From Wuchereria bancrofti (taxonomy: Eukaryota > Nematoda > Chromadorea > Rhabditida > Onchocercidae): a stretch of DNA of 64,000 nucleotides. Below the pieces are notes generated by a model. That model saw nothing but the letters and a program-made list of their open reading frames with translations, was not told where the DNA came from and ran no database searches. This document shows, one piece after another, positions 50,101 through 63,207 of this stretch; the stretch's first letter is position 1, and each line of letters begins with the position of its first letter. Location of the stretch: positions 20,349,060-20,413,059 of the forward strand of contig SSBO01000012.1 in the NCBI GenBank assembly GCA_005281725.1, written 5' to 3'. The position numbers and the translations under genes were made by a program.

Positions 50101-53100
50101 CGAGAAAAATACCACAAAAAATTACAGGAGTTTTACATCTTATCGAAAGTTTCGGCTCTTCCAAAATATTTCGCTCCGTGTCTTTCACATGTTCCTCTAA
50201 TAAGATGGACGCTAATTTATTACCGTCCTTGTTTTCGGCACAGGTTTGATTTTGAAGATCTAAAATGCGCGAGCATAGTTTTAAGATTGGGAAAGTTTCT
50301 GAGTAGTAGCAGCAAAATACTTACCTTACTGATAAATGGTGATTTTTTCTTCTTAAGTCCTGATTTCTTTGTTTTGAAAAAAAGATTGACAAATTAAATG
50401 ATATAACATTTTGAGCTATTTCTCACCAAGTAGTACTTACACATCACTAAGGGCATAAATTTTTCGATATCAGACTTTTTTATATCTCTGATATGAAGCG
50501 CCGAGAAAAAAAAAGCAATGAGAAAAAGATGAATTTTGTAAAGCACCAACCAGAAGATTTGTTTTCGCACACAGTTTCATTATTCTGCCTGTCCTAAACA
50601 AATTTTGGATTAAGAAAACTGAGGAAATAATGAACTGAAGTTCGATCTCAAATTTCAGTGGATCAAAGCGAATGTCCACATTAAATTTACGCAAGCTTTT
50701 TGAACATCGACGCAAGTTTTTAATACATTAAATCATTACGAGATTCATAGATCAAACCTCTGAGATTATCAATTTTTTTACTGTGGTTTTGTCATCATTG
50801 ATGTCACCACTGACAACATCTCTCTCATGGTTATCACTTTCGTTAATATCTCCATTGAGCAGATCCTGATTTTTAGAATGAACACAAGTATTTGAGGGAC
50901 CTATACAATTATATTCAACATCGCATTTCTTTACCAGTGATGTTTTTGGAGCTTTCATTGTTGATGAACTGGAATTTGATATTTTCTCATTTGTGAATTT
51001 ACATTAATATACATCATTAACATACAGACGATCAGTTTAAGCTTAGAAATGTTATCAGGTTACATTCCCCTCCACCTTCAACTTCCTTTAATCAAGAAGT
51101 CTAATTTCAATTTCCGCCATATAAAAATATAGTTGGCTATGTTACCACATTTACATTCTATTTATCTTTGAAATCCACATGTGTTCAAAACAAACAAACT
51201 TTACAAACTTTTCTTGCGAAGAATTGTCAGTATATCCCGGTGGAATACGTGCCGCTAAATCGACCGATTGACTTTCTTCAGCAAGGCATAACAAACTATC
51301 ACTGAAACAAACAAATGATATCAAATGCTCATTTTTCTACATTTTGTGCTTTATATGTGAAATTTTTTCTAACCTTCTTTCCATTAGTTTTTCTTTCTGA
51401 TGATTAGTTAATTGCATTTTCTTTTCAGAATGCGATGCATTAATAACTATGTATTCTTCCATACTTTCATCCTTCACGTGTTTCAGTGTTCTGCACTTTG
51501 AAACTGAAGGCTTTGTTCTTTTCATGGGCGACTGTTTAAAGTACTATAAAGAAAAAATAAGTCAACTTCTGTCACAAAGAGACTTAAAATCACAATGTTT
51601 TTTTTACACGTTAGAGACAAAAAATCTGAACGAAACAAGAAGTAGGGCATGTATGGATGCGGTCCTGAACTGAACGACAAGAACTCAAATTTAACACAAC
51701 TAAAGGAAATAAAATGAGAAATGAGTAATTGCATAACTCTGACTATTTGACTAACATTTTCATTTACAGTGCCGTTACTTTCATGCATGGAGGAGTCAAG
51801 ATTTGTATCACAAGATATTGACGTCTTTGAATCATCCAATATCGAAAAATTTTGTTGTTCCGAGACGAAATTTGTCGGTGTATATTTGGCCTGCTCCAGA
51901 GCAGTACTGAAAAATAAATTACAAGAAAAATAATTAAAATACCGAATAGTTTTTCTGCACCTCATACAATTTTAATCCAATCTGCTCAGCAATAAATATA
52001 CTTCATTCAGTCATCTTAGAATGAATAGGCTCAAGGTATCTGAAGTGCCTTTTTTATATCTTAGTTTAAAAAAAAATATGAAGAGAATTCGTATATCTTA
52101 AGCAATAGAGGAGTTATAAAATAACAAAAACAAGATCATCTTTCATTACAAACATCTCTAAGATGAGAAAACAACACGTCCGTGAAAAGGAGGAACGGAA
52201 TAATGGAAACAGAAAAATTAGTGGGAGGCTGAACATTCTTGGAAAAATGACTAGAAAAATGCAACCGAGAAGTGTAAAACGATTTCGTTTTTCAAAAAAA
52301 TCCCAAACGAAAACCAACTTTAGCTCATCTACAATATCAAGATGACTTGCACGACCGAATGTTTGCTGCCAGAAATTGACAAGATAATGACGTAAACGTG
52401 ATATGCGCAGTCCTTTAATGAAGACTGGCTCCAACTGGCCGAGCAATGAAGAGTCGTATGGTCCCGAATAATGTTTTTTCAGAGTAGTTAGAGCTGTTTT
52501 GACCAATATAATAACCTTGAAAATGAAAATTTTTGAATGTATTGAAGTCAGAGTCAGTGACTGGCTAGCATCAGTTATACTAAAATACCAGTGCGAGATA
52601 TTAACATACTCTTGAACCCTAACCTGAGATTTTCAATTTTAAATTTTCCGCTAAGTTATTTCATTGATATGAGATTTTCATTAGTTGTAACTTCATGTCA
52701 AGTCATTAATTACACTAACATTTGTCTGGCCTTTGCAAAATATCCGACAACTTTTTTCTGTCATCAAAGTAAGGTAGCCGCTTATGAATTCAGATAGAGC
52801 ACCAATGACGAACAAAATGTGTGCTGGTTTAGCCATCAGGGATACTAGACTTGTCGCTGCTTCCAAAATGTTTAATATGGATTTCGACATTAATTCAAGA
52901 GCAAGGCCCTAAAAGATCAATTATGAGAAAAGAGAAAAGTTAAAGTTTTTACAGAATTCGAATTTTCCCGAGATTTAATAGTGGAGACTTGCGTAGCAAA
53001 AGTTCTCAAACAATTGCAAAATTGCAATATCAATTCTTTTTTGGAATGAAGACAAAATATCTACTAGAGATACTGGACTTACAGCTTGCCTATCAGCATA

Positions 53101-54933
53101 CTTGAGAAGCGTTTCAATTGAACGCTTCCGAATTTCAATTAGCAGCTTGCAGAAACAATCAAGGACGTTCCCCTTTCCGGACAAATCGAAGTCTGAAAAC
53201 AGAGCATTCTCTTCGCATCCTCAATCCATAACTGTTATGCATATTCTTAGAAATGCTATGAAGTTCATCTAAATAACAAACGTTCATTGTAAGGATAACG
53301 TAATGTTAGTTCTTTCGTCAAAAAAAAAGTGTTCTAGTCGAGTTTTCAAAATTGAAACAGATTTCCCTGCAATGAAAATAAAAATAAAAGGAAAAACCAG
53401 ACCTCCAACAAAAACGTCACTAAGGATATCATAATTAAAGTATTCAATTTGAGCACGAATTATTTGCGAGAAAACGAAAAGTAGCCGGCAATCCATCTGA
53501 AATAAGCCAAAGATTTGTAATGTATAAAATAACGGATGAAGTTACAAATCCTCTACAAGATTATGTGCTCAAATAAGCCAAGCTACTACCATCTTTACTA
53601 CCACCTTATACATTTTAAATTCATTTAATCAAAAAGCAAAATCAAATCTGCATAAAATACTCAAGTACACTTTCGAATAACTAATATAAATACAATCCCA
53701 TTTCCTACAAATATACTTGGATCTTAGATTTCTTAGAGATCTAACAAAGTGGATAAATTGTGTTTCATGAGTAAATAAAATTAAAATGTTTGGAAAACCT
53801 CGCATGCAATTAAATGCCTTATTTGATGTGCTAGTTTAATAGCAAATGTACAACACAGAACGGAATCCTGAGAACAAGAATCAATAACAGCATCATAAAT
53901 ATTCTCCCAAGCTTCGAATATGTGTATCATACTTCGCTGAAATAAAGCAAACATGAATACATCATTAAGTAAGCGAGAGAAATTAAACTTTTAAAATATT
54001 ATTTTAGACGATATTACTTCGTAGATGAAAAGTACTGAATTTTTATAATTTGAAAGGAACTTAATTTGAAAGGAATATAATTTGAAAAAAAAGATAGGAA
54101 ACTTACCGGTCTCACAGAAAACTCATTATTTATCCTGATTTTCATGGGAGCCAATAAAATGGTTCCAGCTAATTGAAGGTACACTTCGGAACGCATTTCA
54201 TCATCCTGAATAATCGTGTTTAGATCGATGTTAATTTTAAGCAGAAGGATGAAAAGCTATACATTAACACTCATAACCATCCGCAAAGCAATGCTTGTTA
54301 ATTATAAAATGTTTCAATGCGCACAATTACAAAAAGACTTGAAAAATTAACTTAAATGTGAAGTTCATGATTTATCTATGAAAATGGACAAAGAGCAGGA
54401 GGACAAAAATCACCTTCAACTGACAAAACTTATGGGCAGCTTTCATCCAAGAACTAGTTGCTTCTTCCCAAGTCTCGAGATTTTCGATCGTATCAATGGA
54501 TATTTCATTGAATAAGTCAACTTTGTCGTTCTTATTAAATCTATTATTTACAGTGGAAGCCTTGTTCTGTGACTTAAACCGACTGAAAATGAGAAAAAGA
54601 CTTAATCAAGTTTATCGATGAACCGTGATGAACCAATAACAATAATAAATGGGAAGTTCAAGTAAATCTCCATTATTTAAGCTTTTCAATCTTAAATTAC
54701 TGCAATATATTTTCTTATATTTGTTAAATATATTGTTTACCATCACGTACTGTTCACTTAAGAATACCATCCTTCCAGAAAATGGTCGAAGAGTGACCTT
54801 CTCTATTCCTAACTTTAAATAATCAGATAATTGAGACATGTTCCAACCACTAATTAGAATACTCAGTGAAACAATGACAGTGAGAAACAGACAAATACAG
54901 AAAATTTTACTTTGGCTTGTTTGATTTTGCCAT
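47176..54933 (-). CDS. rif-1: RIF1 homologue (replication timing / DNA repair), 22 exons, 1058 aa
   Basis: Exons in coding order: 54933-54911, 54582-54414, 54205-54107, 53936-53799, 53496-53403, 53192-53083, 52908-52720, 52515-52319, 51906-51756, 51531-51374, 51301-51209, 50968-50758, 50593-50551, 50485-50427, 50366-50330, 50259-50126, 49888-49745, 49470-49360, 49057-48906, 48762-48612, 48291-47901, 47498-47176. All join in phase. Residues ~30-340 are helical and end with FW..TFG, as in the last HEAT repeats of RIF1. A long polar middle follows. SILK (660-663) and RVHF (686-689) are PP1-docking motifs in the RIF1 order. Then come PPLVGSEELIP and a module (~772-817: LALRSLMKSRGVATVGDL) resembling the RNA polymerase alpha-CTD fold of RIF1. 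A ~240-residue tail ends in a hydrophobic patch. RIF1 brings PP1 to chromatin to oppose DDK at origins and acts in break repair. It is far shorter than vertebrate RIF1 (~2400). Joins around exons 13-15 are least certain. Confidence 0.8.
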
Positions 54934-54957
54934 CGGAATTCTCCAAACTTTCTCTAC

Positions 54958-54964
54958 CTGAAAA
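54958..54964 (-). promoter_or_regulatory. candidate SL trans-splice acceptor of RIF1
   Basis: TTTTCAG on the reverse strand ends 24 nt before the ATG at 54933. The exon is also open upstream of the ATG to this acceptor (reads VEKVWRIP), so it could instead be a cis acceptor from an unseen upstream coding exon. Confidence 0.45.
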
Positions 54965-55194
54965 GAAATAAAGTCAAGACAAATACCCATCTAACTCTTA
55001 CCATCACTCCAGACACCTGCTAAAGCTAATCTTCCCTCATGAAGCTATCAACCTGAAATACATCCCCTACCTCCGCCACATACTCAATAAGCATTCAACA
55101 GAATTCAAATAATCGACATAGCGCCATTTCTTCTTTGTGACCACAATGAGAAATTAGGCGCCACCCACCGATGAGTGAACAGAATAGGACAATA

Positions 55195-55495
55195 TAAAAT
55201 GAATAGTAGTAATGATAGGATAGAACGGAATAGGATGGATGAAATGGAATAAAATAGGATGAGGCAGGATAGAATGGAAGAGAGTACGACGAAATGGAAT
55301 AGAATAATGAGGAGGCGGAATAGAATAGAATAGTGAGAGAATGGATGAAATGGAATAAAATGGAATGAAATAAAATGGGATAGGATAGATTGGAGAGGAT
55401 GGGATGGAATAGAATAATGAGGTAGGATGAAGTAGGAATAGAGTAGGAGAGGATAGGATGGAAAGGAATAGAATAAAGAAATTGGATAAGATACG
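55195..55495 (+). repeat. degenerate pentanucleotide array (GGAAT/AGGAT type)
   Basis: About 300 bp built from 5-base units such as GGAAT, AGAAT, GGATA and GGATG, purine-rich on the + strand. The reverse-strand frame 55105-55524 through it is an artefact of the 5-base period. Confidence 0.85.
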
Positions 55496-56600
55496 TGATA
55501 TGATTTTAAAATTGATATAGGCATGAAGGAAGGTTTATGATGTATTCGAAGTCACTTTGACGAATTGTAAGTTAATTTCAAGGATGGAAAAAGTGAAAAT
55601 TTGTGTGTCGTCTAAACTGCTAATTGTTTTAAGCAGTTTTTGCTTAGTTTTCTTTTCCAAGTCTTTTCAAGACTAACTTAAGTGATTGCAAACTTCATCG
55701 AATGACTAGTACCATAAAATCCAGGTATGCAAATATCGCGAGATTTCAGTTTGTATCCAAGATTGGCAGAGAAGCATTGCCAAATTTAGATTTTTTTATC
55801 GATCATTAAGTCTAATTATCGTCACTGGCTAGTCAGATTTTTTTTTTTTTGCTAAAAAGTATTTTAAAATGCTAATGTTGCAAAAAAGAGAAAGGGAATG
55901 AAATGAATGAAATGATCAGCCTTCTAATTCGATCTGTGATTTCCATTTAACAGACAAATTTTGGATTATACAAAAAAGAAAAAAAAACCCTTAGATAATC
56001 CTTGAAGTCAAATAACATTAAAATATATGATATATTGAAATTTTTACCCCTTTAAATTTCACTGTATAAGCATCCAGTAATGATATATGGCCCACATTAA
56101 GGTGTTGAATATTTTTTAAATTTTGCATGATTGGCTAAACTTTATTAAACGGAAAGCCATTTTGCTGAAATACCCAATTATTTATTTTTTTTTTCTTTTT
56201 ATTACTAAGGGAAGCATTTGAATCTAAAATATGTGCTGTTTATTTTCAATTAGCCTTCCAACCATAGTGTACATCATCTGATATGCTAATTACCGTTATC
56301 AACTGATGTGCCCCCGTCTTTTTTATCACTAACTTTTATTAAAATACAATTAGGCAGCAAAAATACACAGTTAGATAGGCATATTACAAGATACATTTAG
56401 GTAGACATACAGTTAAATAGGAGAATCTAAAAAATTTTCTCCCACTATCGCAAGTATTTTCCCAAGTTTAAATCTCGTAACAATTGAAGGAAGAATGGCA
56501 ATATCACTGATAGAGTGAAATGAATCATTCAGTGTAACCGTAATTTGAACTGTTGAAAGTTTTTTTCTACAAATGATAGCTCATTGACAATGCACAAATT

Positions 56601-56628
56601 TGTCTGTCTGTCTCTCCCTTTGTCTCCG

Positions 56629-56667
<39 letters not shown>

Positions 56668-56669
56668 TT
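56601..56669 (+). repeat. CT dinucleotide tract
   Basis: Starts as TGTC units, becomes near-pure (TC)n for ~30 bp and ends in CCCTTTCC. Confidence 0.9.
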
Positions 56670-59600
56670 CCAAAAGGTTACCAACGAAGGACATAGAAAA
56701 TGATTTTTCACTTGCTATAATATTTTGTACGAACACAACTCGTTCAGATTCCATGGGGTTCTTATTTTAACAGCGCAGTTAACATACAATGCGGTAGAAT
56801 TTTTTAATTTCAGTTTAAAAAAAAAGTGACAATGATTGGTCAGATAGGATAGAATTAATGTGTATTAATTTAAGTTTGAAATTAATCAAATTAAATTGAA
56901 GATTTAATGAAAATTGATGATTCCGATTAAATTTAAAATAGGTAAATACAATGTATATTACAAATTACATCAATTTCGTGACTGCTGAGAATTTGTTGAA
57001 ATCCAAAATATTTTCCATTATACTATCACTGTCCCTTTTATTGATTTGTGCATTTTGTGCTATCACTTTCTGATGTATTTGTTTTGATTTTTATTCTTAA
57101 TCATTTTTCTTGCCACATATCATCATCATCATCTTTCCACATTTGCATTTTTTAAATTACAAAAGAAATTGGAAAAAGAAAAGAAGGCAGTGAATTTTAA
57201 GGTTATTGAAGAATGTCATTTTTCTCATATTTCCATCAAAATTTATTTTCCACACAAGTATAACCATAGAAACTTATGTGCAATGATATCTTCGTGGAAC
57301 AATTTTAATAAATAATTAATCTTAAAATTACTTATATAAAGCGTATTCTTTTTTTTCTTCTTTTGCACCAACTTTATCTTTTTTTTCTGATCGAATTCTT
57401 TGGTCTCAGTTATTTCTAAAAACAAAACACCTGTCTTTTTCCTATTTATTTAAACAATTCAATATTCAATCCTCATGAAATTTTAAACTTTTAGGAAAAG
57501 AAGTTTTCACAAGAACTTTTTTATGAAATTTTCTTTATGATATGATTACTAACTATATTGCTTCAATAAAACTTAGAAAAACTTTCTGGCTCATTATTTA
57601 AGGAGACATTAGAATTATTCCTCGGAATGGCCCAAACATATATTTCAAAGTAGATAGACCATTTTTTTTCTGCTTGACAGATAATACTATTTGAATTAGA
57701 TTGAAATAATTTTCAATGATCCAAATAACTGGAATGTTTCTTTATATCATTTTGTTAACATATGTTCTTTTGTTTTTTTGATTTCTATTTGAAATTTAAG
57801 TTCTAATGAAAAAAAAAATTAGTGAAAAAAATAAACGTTTAGAAAGAAACATTATCTTCAAATGAGATGAATTCCATTCATTTTGACAATTTTCAGTGCA
57901 GAATCCATTTCCTTTCTTTCAATTAGTTAACCACAAATCTATTTGCAAATCTTTTTAATACCACAAATGATTGTGTCATTTTCACAGAATTTTCTAAGTA
58001 ATTTCTTTTTAGAACGAGATCCAAGAAGGTATTGATAATTACACTGATTCTGCAGGCTAAAACCATTAGAAGTCTAGAGCTACTATGGAAATTTTCTTAA
58101 GAAAAGTTTTCCAAAGATCTTTGAAATTAGTATGAATTTATTTTTTTTCTAAATTTTAGCACAATGATTTCAACAGAATTTCAAATTTTCTTTGGTTTAA
58201 TCATTTTAAATCCACATTGATCAAGGGATAATTTTAAATTAGTTCTGGTTTAATTCGTCATTTTAATCTAAATTCATAAAACCTCAAAAATCTTTTTTTG
58301 ACAGTAAATATTTTGCATTGTTCATAAACTTTTCAAATATGAAATACTTCTTAGCAATAGACGCATATATAATAATATGTACAACCAGTCAGTTCAGAAA
58401 AAAAATTAACGCAATTTGATCTCATTCAGTTCGACTAACATTACATCAACTTAAAAAAAAAAAAACACATATCTTTCATTTATTTTTCGTCACATACAGT
58501 TTTATTTGCTAGAAGTCATACGCATTTCTTTTTTTTAGTATTATTCAATTTTTTTTTTCTTTTTAGTAGAGGTGACACATTCACATGAATATTGCCAAAG
58601 AATATTTTCATACTTCAATGTTACTATTTCCTAAAATTTTTCTCATAAAAAGAAAAAATATTTGTTTATTTTTATTTTTTCAGTTCCTTTCTCAGAATTC
58701 CTTCAGGCTAATTTATTACTGAAGCATAATAGCATATAATACGAATGCAAATTACTTTGTGCATTTTGTTGACTATATCAAATTGATATTAGCTTAGTCA
58801 GGTAATGATATCTAGGTATGACATTAAACATTAAATGAGCTTTGAATAAGAATGTTGTTATTATGACATTCTTGACATTAACTCATCGTACAAATATTCA
58901 CTTATTGCAAATTTAACTTTCATTAAATTAATTTAGATTTAAGAAAACGCTGAAAAAACAAAATAAATTAATGTAAATTATGCCTTCATTGGATGAAATT
59001 TGTAATTATAATAAGTTAGTACATAATTTTCACTTACGTATTACAATACTTTACACGTCAATTTCGATAAAATATTTCATAACAATGTTACTTCTCAATG
59101 AATACTTTGCTCAAAATGTTAACTTTCAAATACGAAAATTCTTTTTTTTTCTTTTTTGAATAGTAGATAAAAATGATTTATAGAGTTACAAATTTCATTT
59201 AATGATTACTTATTTTTTGTTTTCTTCTTTTTTTTCTTCTTTCTTTAAAAAAGAATTATTCGCTGATTGAAACGATAATTTTAAAGTGTAATTTTTTTTT
59301 CTTCTAAACAGTGCTTTGTTTTACGCATTACTGCCATTACTTGTTATTATTTGATGTAAATTAAAAATTTTCGTTGTAAATTATCAAATTCTTAGATTTT
59401 TATAATAAATTTATGGGTTTATTGAGTAAATTAGCAATTCCTTTATATTCTTTTTTTTTTTAATTAAATGATTTTATCTTTTCTTTCTATTCTTAATCAA
59501 TAATTCTTTAATCAATATTTTTTACTTTTTATCTTTAACTTTAAGAATAATATTTTCTACTGTAAACAAACAATAGTATTCTTTTAATTTAAATAGAAAT

Positions 59601-61999
59601 TTTCTTTAAATAGAAACCTTTTTTTTCTGTTTCTAACAAAGCATCGAACAAATAAGCTAAAGTGTAATATTTTGCTTACGAATCAACTCTGGTAACTTTT
59701 GTATGTTTTTTATTTCTTTTTTTTTGCTTTTCTTTCTTGCTTTTTGTGATCTATTGATAGATTTGATTAATAACTGATATCAGTCAATTGTTATCATCTC
59801 TTTCCTTAATCATGTTATCACTTCTACATCAATCATTTTTCGCATTTTTTTGTTACTTTTTTTTTACTTCTCTTATAAATTTGATTTGATACGTTACGCA
59901 TTGAAACTGAATTTAGAGAATTCATGATGAGAAATATTTTACAAAATATGAACTTTTTTTTTTAATTTTTTTTTTCTTCTGTATGCATTATTCATATACC
60001 AGCTATTAAAATGCGCTTATTTGACTATATTTACACTTTTTATGAATTGTGGCTATTTCAGAGTAATTGTAAGTTGTATTTGACAACATTTTTGTACATT
60101 TTGTAAATATTTGCGCTTCATTTCATTATATTATAATTTATTCCTTTAAAAAAAAAGATAATAAGGCATATATGCATATACTGTAAGGAAAAAAAAAAAA
60201 CGAAAAATATGAAATAAACGAACTAGGCTAAGGTTATTTAGCCCAAATATACTTAAAATTGAATTTCCATTTCTTTTCTGAATTTAAGAGCAGAAAAAAA
60301 AGTAATGGAATGAATTTTGAAGATTTAAAAATGGAAGTCTATGTTTGATAAATGCAAAGAAACTAGTTGGAAAGTAAATGATGAATCTTGATAAAATTTA
60401 GAATCGATAAATAGATGGCTAGTTATAAGTTTACTTATGTGTTATTTATAATATCGGAAAAAGATTGAAGAGGATCGATTAACAAAAGATTGTTTTGATA
60501 GCAATCTTCTCTGCGACATCTTTGTGGTCTTCAATAATAGATGTTTGAAATGAAAGAAGAGTTGCCGATATGTTATAATCCGTAATTGTTGATTGCTACT
60601 TTTTACCTAACGTAAACAATATTAAAAGAAAAAATATTAAAAAAAAAAAACAAAAAAACAAGGTAAGTGTTTGTTTCACGTTGCTATGGATTATGCTGTT
60701 CAACCAAATTCCTCATTTTCTCCACCTCATCAGTTCCTTAATTTCTTAACTATTTGTTTATTTGTTCCTTAAAAAAAATAGAAATAAAATAAAATTACTG
60801 GTATTTGTCAAAATTGCTCAATTATTATCACAATTAACACCATTGTTTACTCTAATACCTTTTTGTAATTAAAAAACCATTTAAAATTAATTTCAATTTA
60901 TTTTCTTTATAATATCATTTAATAAGTTTTACAGTTGAGTTGCTAATGCTATTAAATATTTTCTCTTATAAAAAATTTCGAAAAACTTTGCAAATTAAAG
61001 GGAAAAAACAGAAAAAAGGAAATTTATCAATGAATGAATCAAAAACAGAACGTTATTTTGCATCTATTAGCCACCATTTCTTATGGAAAATAATTTATGA
61101 GTGATATTGAAAAAAATGAGATCTCTTTCTAAATCCAATTTCAAAAATAATACTTGTTTGAAATTTTTGTCAAAACTTTTCGAATAATGCAAAAGAGAAT
61201 AAAAGGCGTCCTTAGTTCCTTCTCGAAAATTTTCGATCTTTTGCTTGAAAAACACAAAAAAAAAAACAGGAAGAATTTCTTAATTTTTTTCATGTACTTG
61301 AACTAAAAATAACAAAACAAATTGTAAGATTTACTTTGAAAATTACTAAGTTTAGATGAAAAAATCTGAGTTTTTGTTTTTTGGTCAATGGTCAGTGGCC
61401 AGTGAAGTGTGTTTTCCCACGCCATTGAGAGGAAAAGGTTATCAAGAAGAAGAAAAAGTTGCAAAATGGCAGAATTGGTGTAAATTACTACAATTTAAAA
61501 ATGTCATATGTACTCTAACTTTCTTGCTTTTTACATCAATGAAGTTATTGTCGTATTATCGAATGGTAGACAAATAAAATCTTATGATACAATTCAATAA
61601 AGAAAGCTTAGTAAATGATTTTTTATTAACACAATTGAAAGCTTTTGTTCGCTGATTGGAATATAAAATATTTTCCGTTTATTTGTAAGATTTTCAATGC
61701 TTTATCAAAATTGCTAGCATATAGCAATTTTACGTTTTACTTAAAATTATGGCTCATTTCATTCTTTCAAATTAATCTTAAGTGACATTTACCTTCAGTT
61801 GTGAAGCACAAATTTGCAAAAGCAAATCATTTTGCTATGCTTATTTTATAAAAATATGTTGTAGGAAACAAGAAAGAAAATTTAATGGAGCATTTACAAA
61901 TGATGTGCTATTTTTGCGCTCGTTTGTCAGTAATTAATTAGGTTTGACTTCTATTAGCGGAATGTAAATATAATGCTGCATTTATTAGCATAATGACAA

Positions 62000-62049
62000 C
62001 GATCGATTTTAATTTAAAACGTCACGATCGATTCTAATTTAAAACGTTA
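62000..62049 (+). repeat. 25-bp tandem duplication
   Basis: Copies 62000-62024 and 62025-62049, each CGATCGATTYTAATTTAAAA followed by CGTYA, differing at two positions. Confidence 0.9.
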
Positions 62050-62240
62050 TGTTCTTTTTTTTTCACTTTGACATTTGCGTTATGATGCATATTCCATGAC
62101 ACTGATGACCTTTTTAGTTTTTTTATCTACAAGAATGAGTAAGTTTTCATGCAAAAATCCTTTGAAACATATTTTAAAATAGTTTTTCTAAATGTTGTAT
62201 TATGTTAGTCATTGTTTTAGCCGCTAATTTTTGTTAAATA

Positions 62241-62618
62241 AGTGATATCAGTTGATATAATTTTAGAATTTGAGCAGTTAGATTATTGTATAATACCACA
62301 TTTTGATTTGAAATCATTCTTGTTAAATATATTAACAAAATCCTTTCTAATCTCTGATCGATAAAACCATTGTAATCTTTAATCAATTTGATCATTTAAA
62401 ATTTTTTCAAATTTAATTAATTAAATATTGCGATTAACAACCTCTTATTCACACTGCTATAAAACATTGAAAATTGCTCAATTGATTATCAATGCATTTC
62501 ATATCATAGAATTATACTCATATGAGTATCACTTCACTTTGTGCTTTCTTAAAATCTATTTTTAGTGATATCAATTGATATAATTTTAGGATTTGAAGAG
62601 TTATTTTGATCTGAAGTC
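62241..62618 (+). repeat. direct repeat pair, ~50 bp, 320 bp apart
   Basis: AGTGATATCARTTGATATAA followed by TTTTAGRATTTGARSAGTTA occurs at ~62241 and ~62563. The second copy lacks an internal stretch present in the first. Confidence 0.6.
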
Positions 62619-63154
62619 GGTTACATGTCTATCTCAAATTACATTCCAGAAGAAAAAATGTAATTTGTAGAGAATATGCAATTAATTTTCTATCAAGATT
62701 AAATTCAGGTCAGCACGCCATTCTTATATTTTGCATTTTATAAATTTATAAGATATCATAAGATTATGTGTTCAGTAGAGAGATCAAAATATCGCATGTT
62801 GAATTTGTTTTATTTGAATAAAATTTTTGCAAAATATGCAAATGTTAAGAGGTGAGGAAGAGAAAGCTTAGTAATTTAAATAAATTGTGATGAGCCTATT
62901 TTTGTTCATCATTTTAGCCAATAATCTTGCTAAAGTTTTCTCCCTCTTATCTACTTACTCTTCTTCTTTTACATCCCTTAAACTCTTTGCTTCTTTGAAT
63001 ATAACAAAATTTTGGAAAATGGTAAAATTGCTTATTGCTGCTAATAATGCTTCTTCTTTCTTCTCTCTTCTCTTTTCTTATTCACATTTTTGCACCTAAT
63101 TTTCATCTCTTTTCAATAATCTATCAAAAATCTTCAGAAAGTAGCTAGTGAAAA

Positions 63155-63207
63155 CAAGAGAGAAAGGGAGAGAGAAAAAGAAAGAAAGAAAGAGGGAAAG
63201 AGAGAAT
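63155..63207 (+). repeat. GA-rich tract
   Basis: Purine run of GAGA and GAAA units, about 50 bp. Confidence 0.8.

Noticed and set aside
43053..54933. RIF1-SDR operon
   Set aside because: They share a strand, but the gap from the RIF1 stop to the first firm SDR exon is about 1.7 kb with a poly(A) signal candidate between. That is longer than typical nematode operon spacing, and no SL2-type evidence is visible.
55105..55524. 139-codon reverse ORF rich in Ser, Phe, Ile and Pro
   Set aside because: It is produced by the pentanucleotide array, whose 5-base period leaves several frames open.
61356..63099. Small + strand ORFs at 61356 and 62887
   Set aside because: No domain, no plausible acceptors or partners, and composition typical of noncoding A+T-rich DNA.
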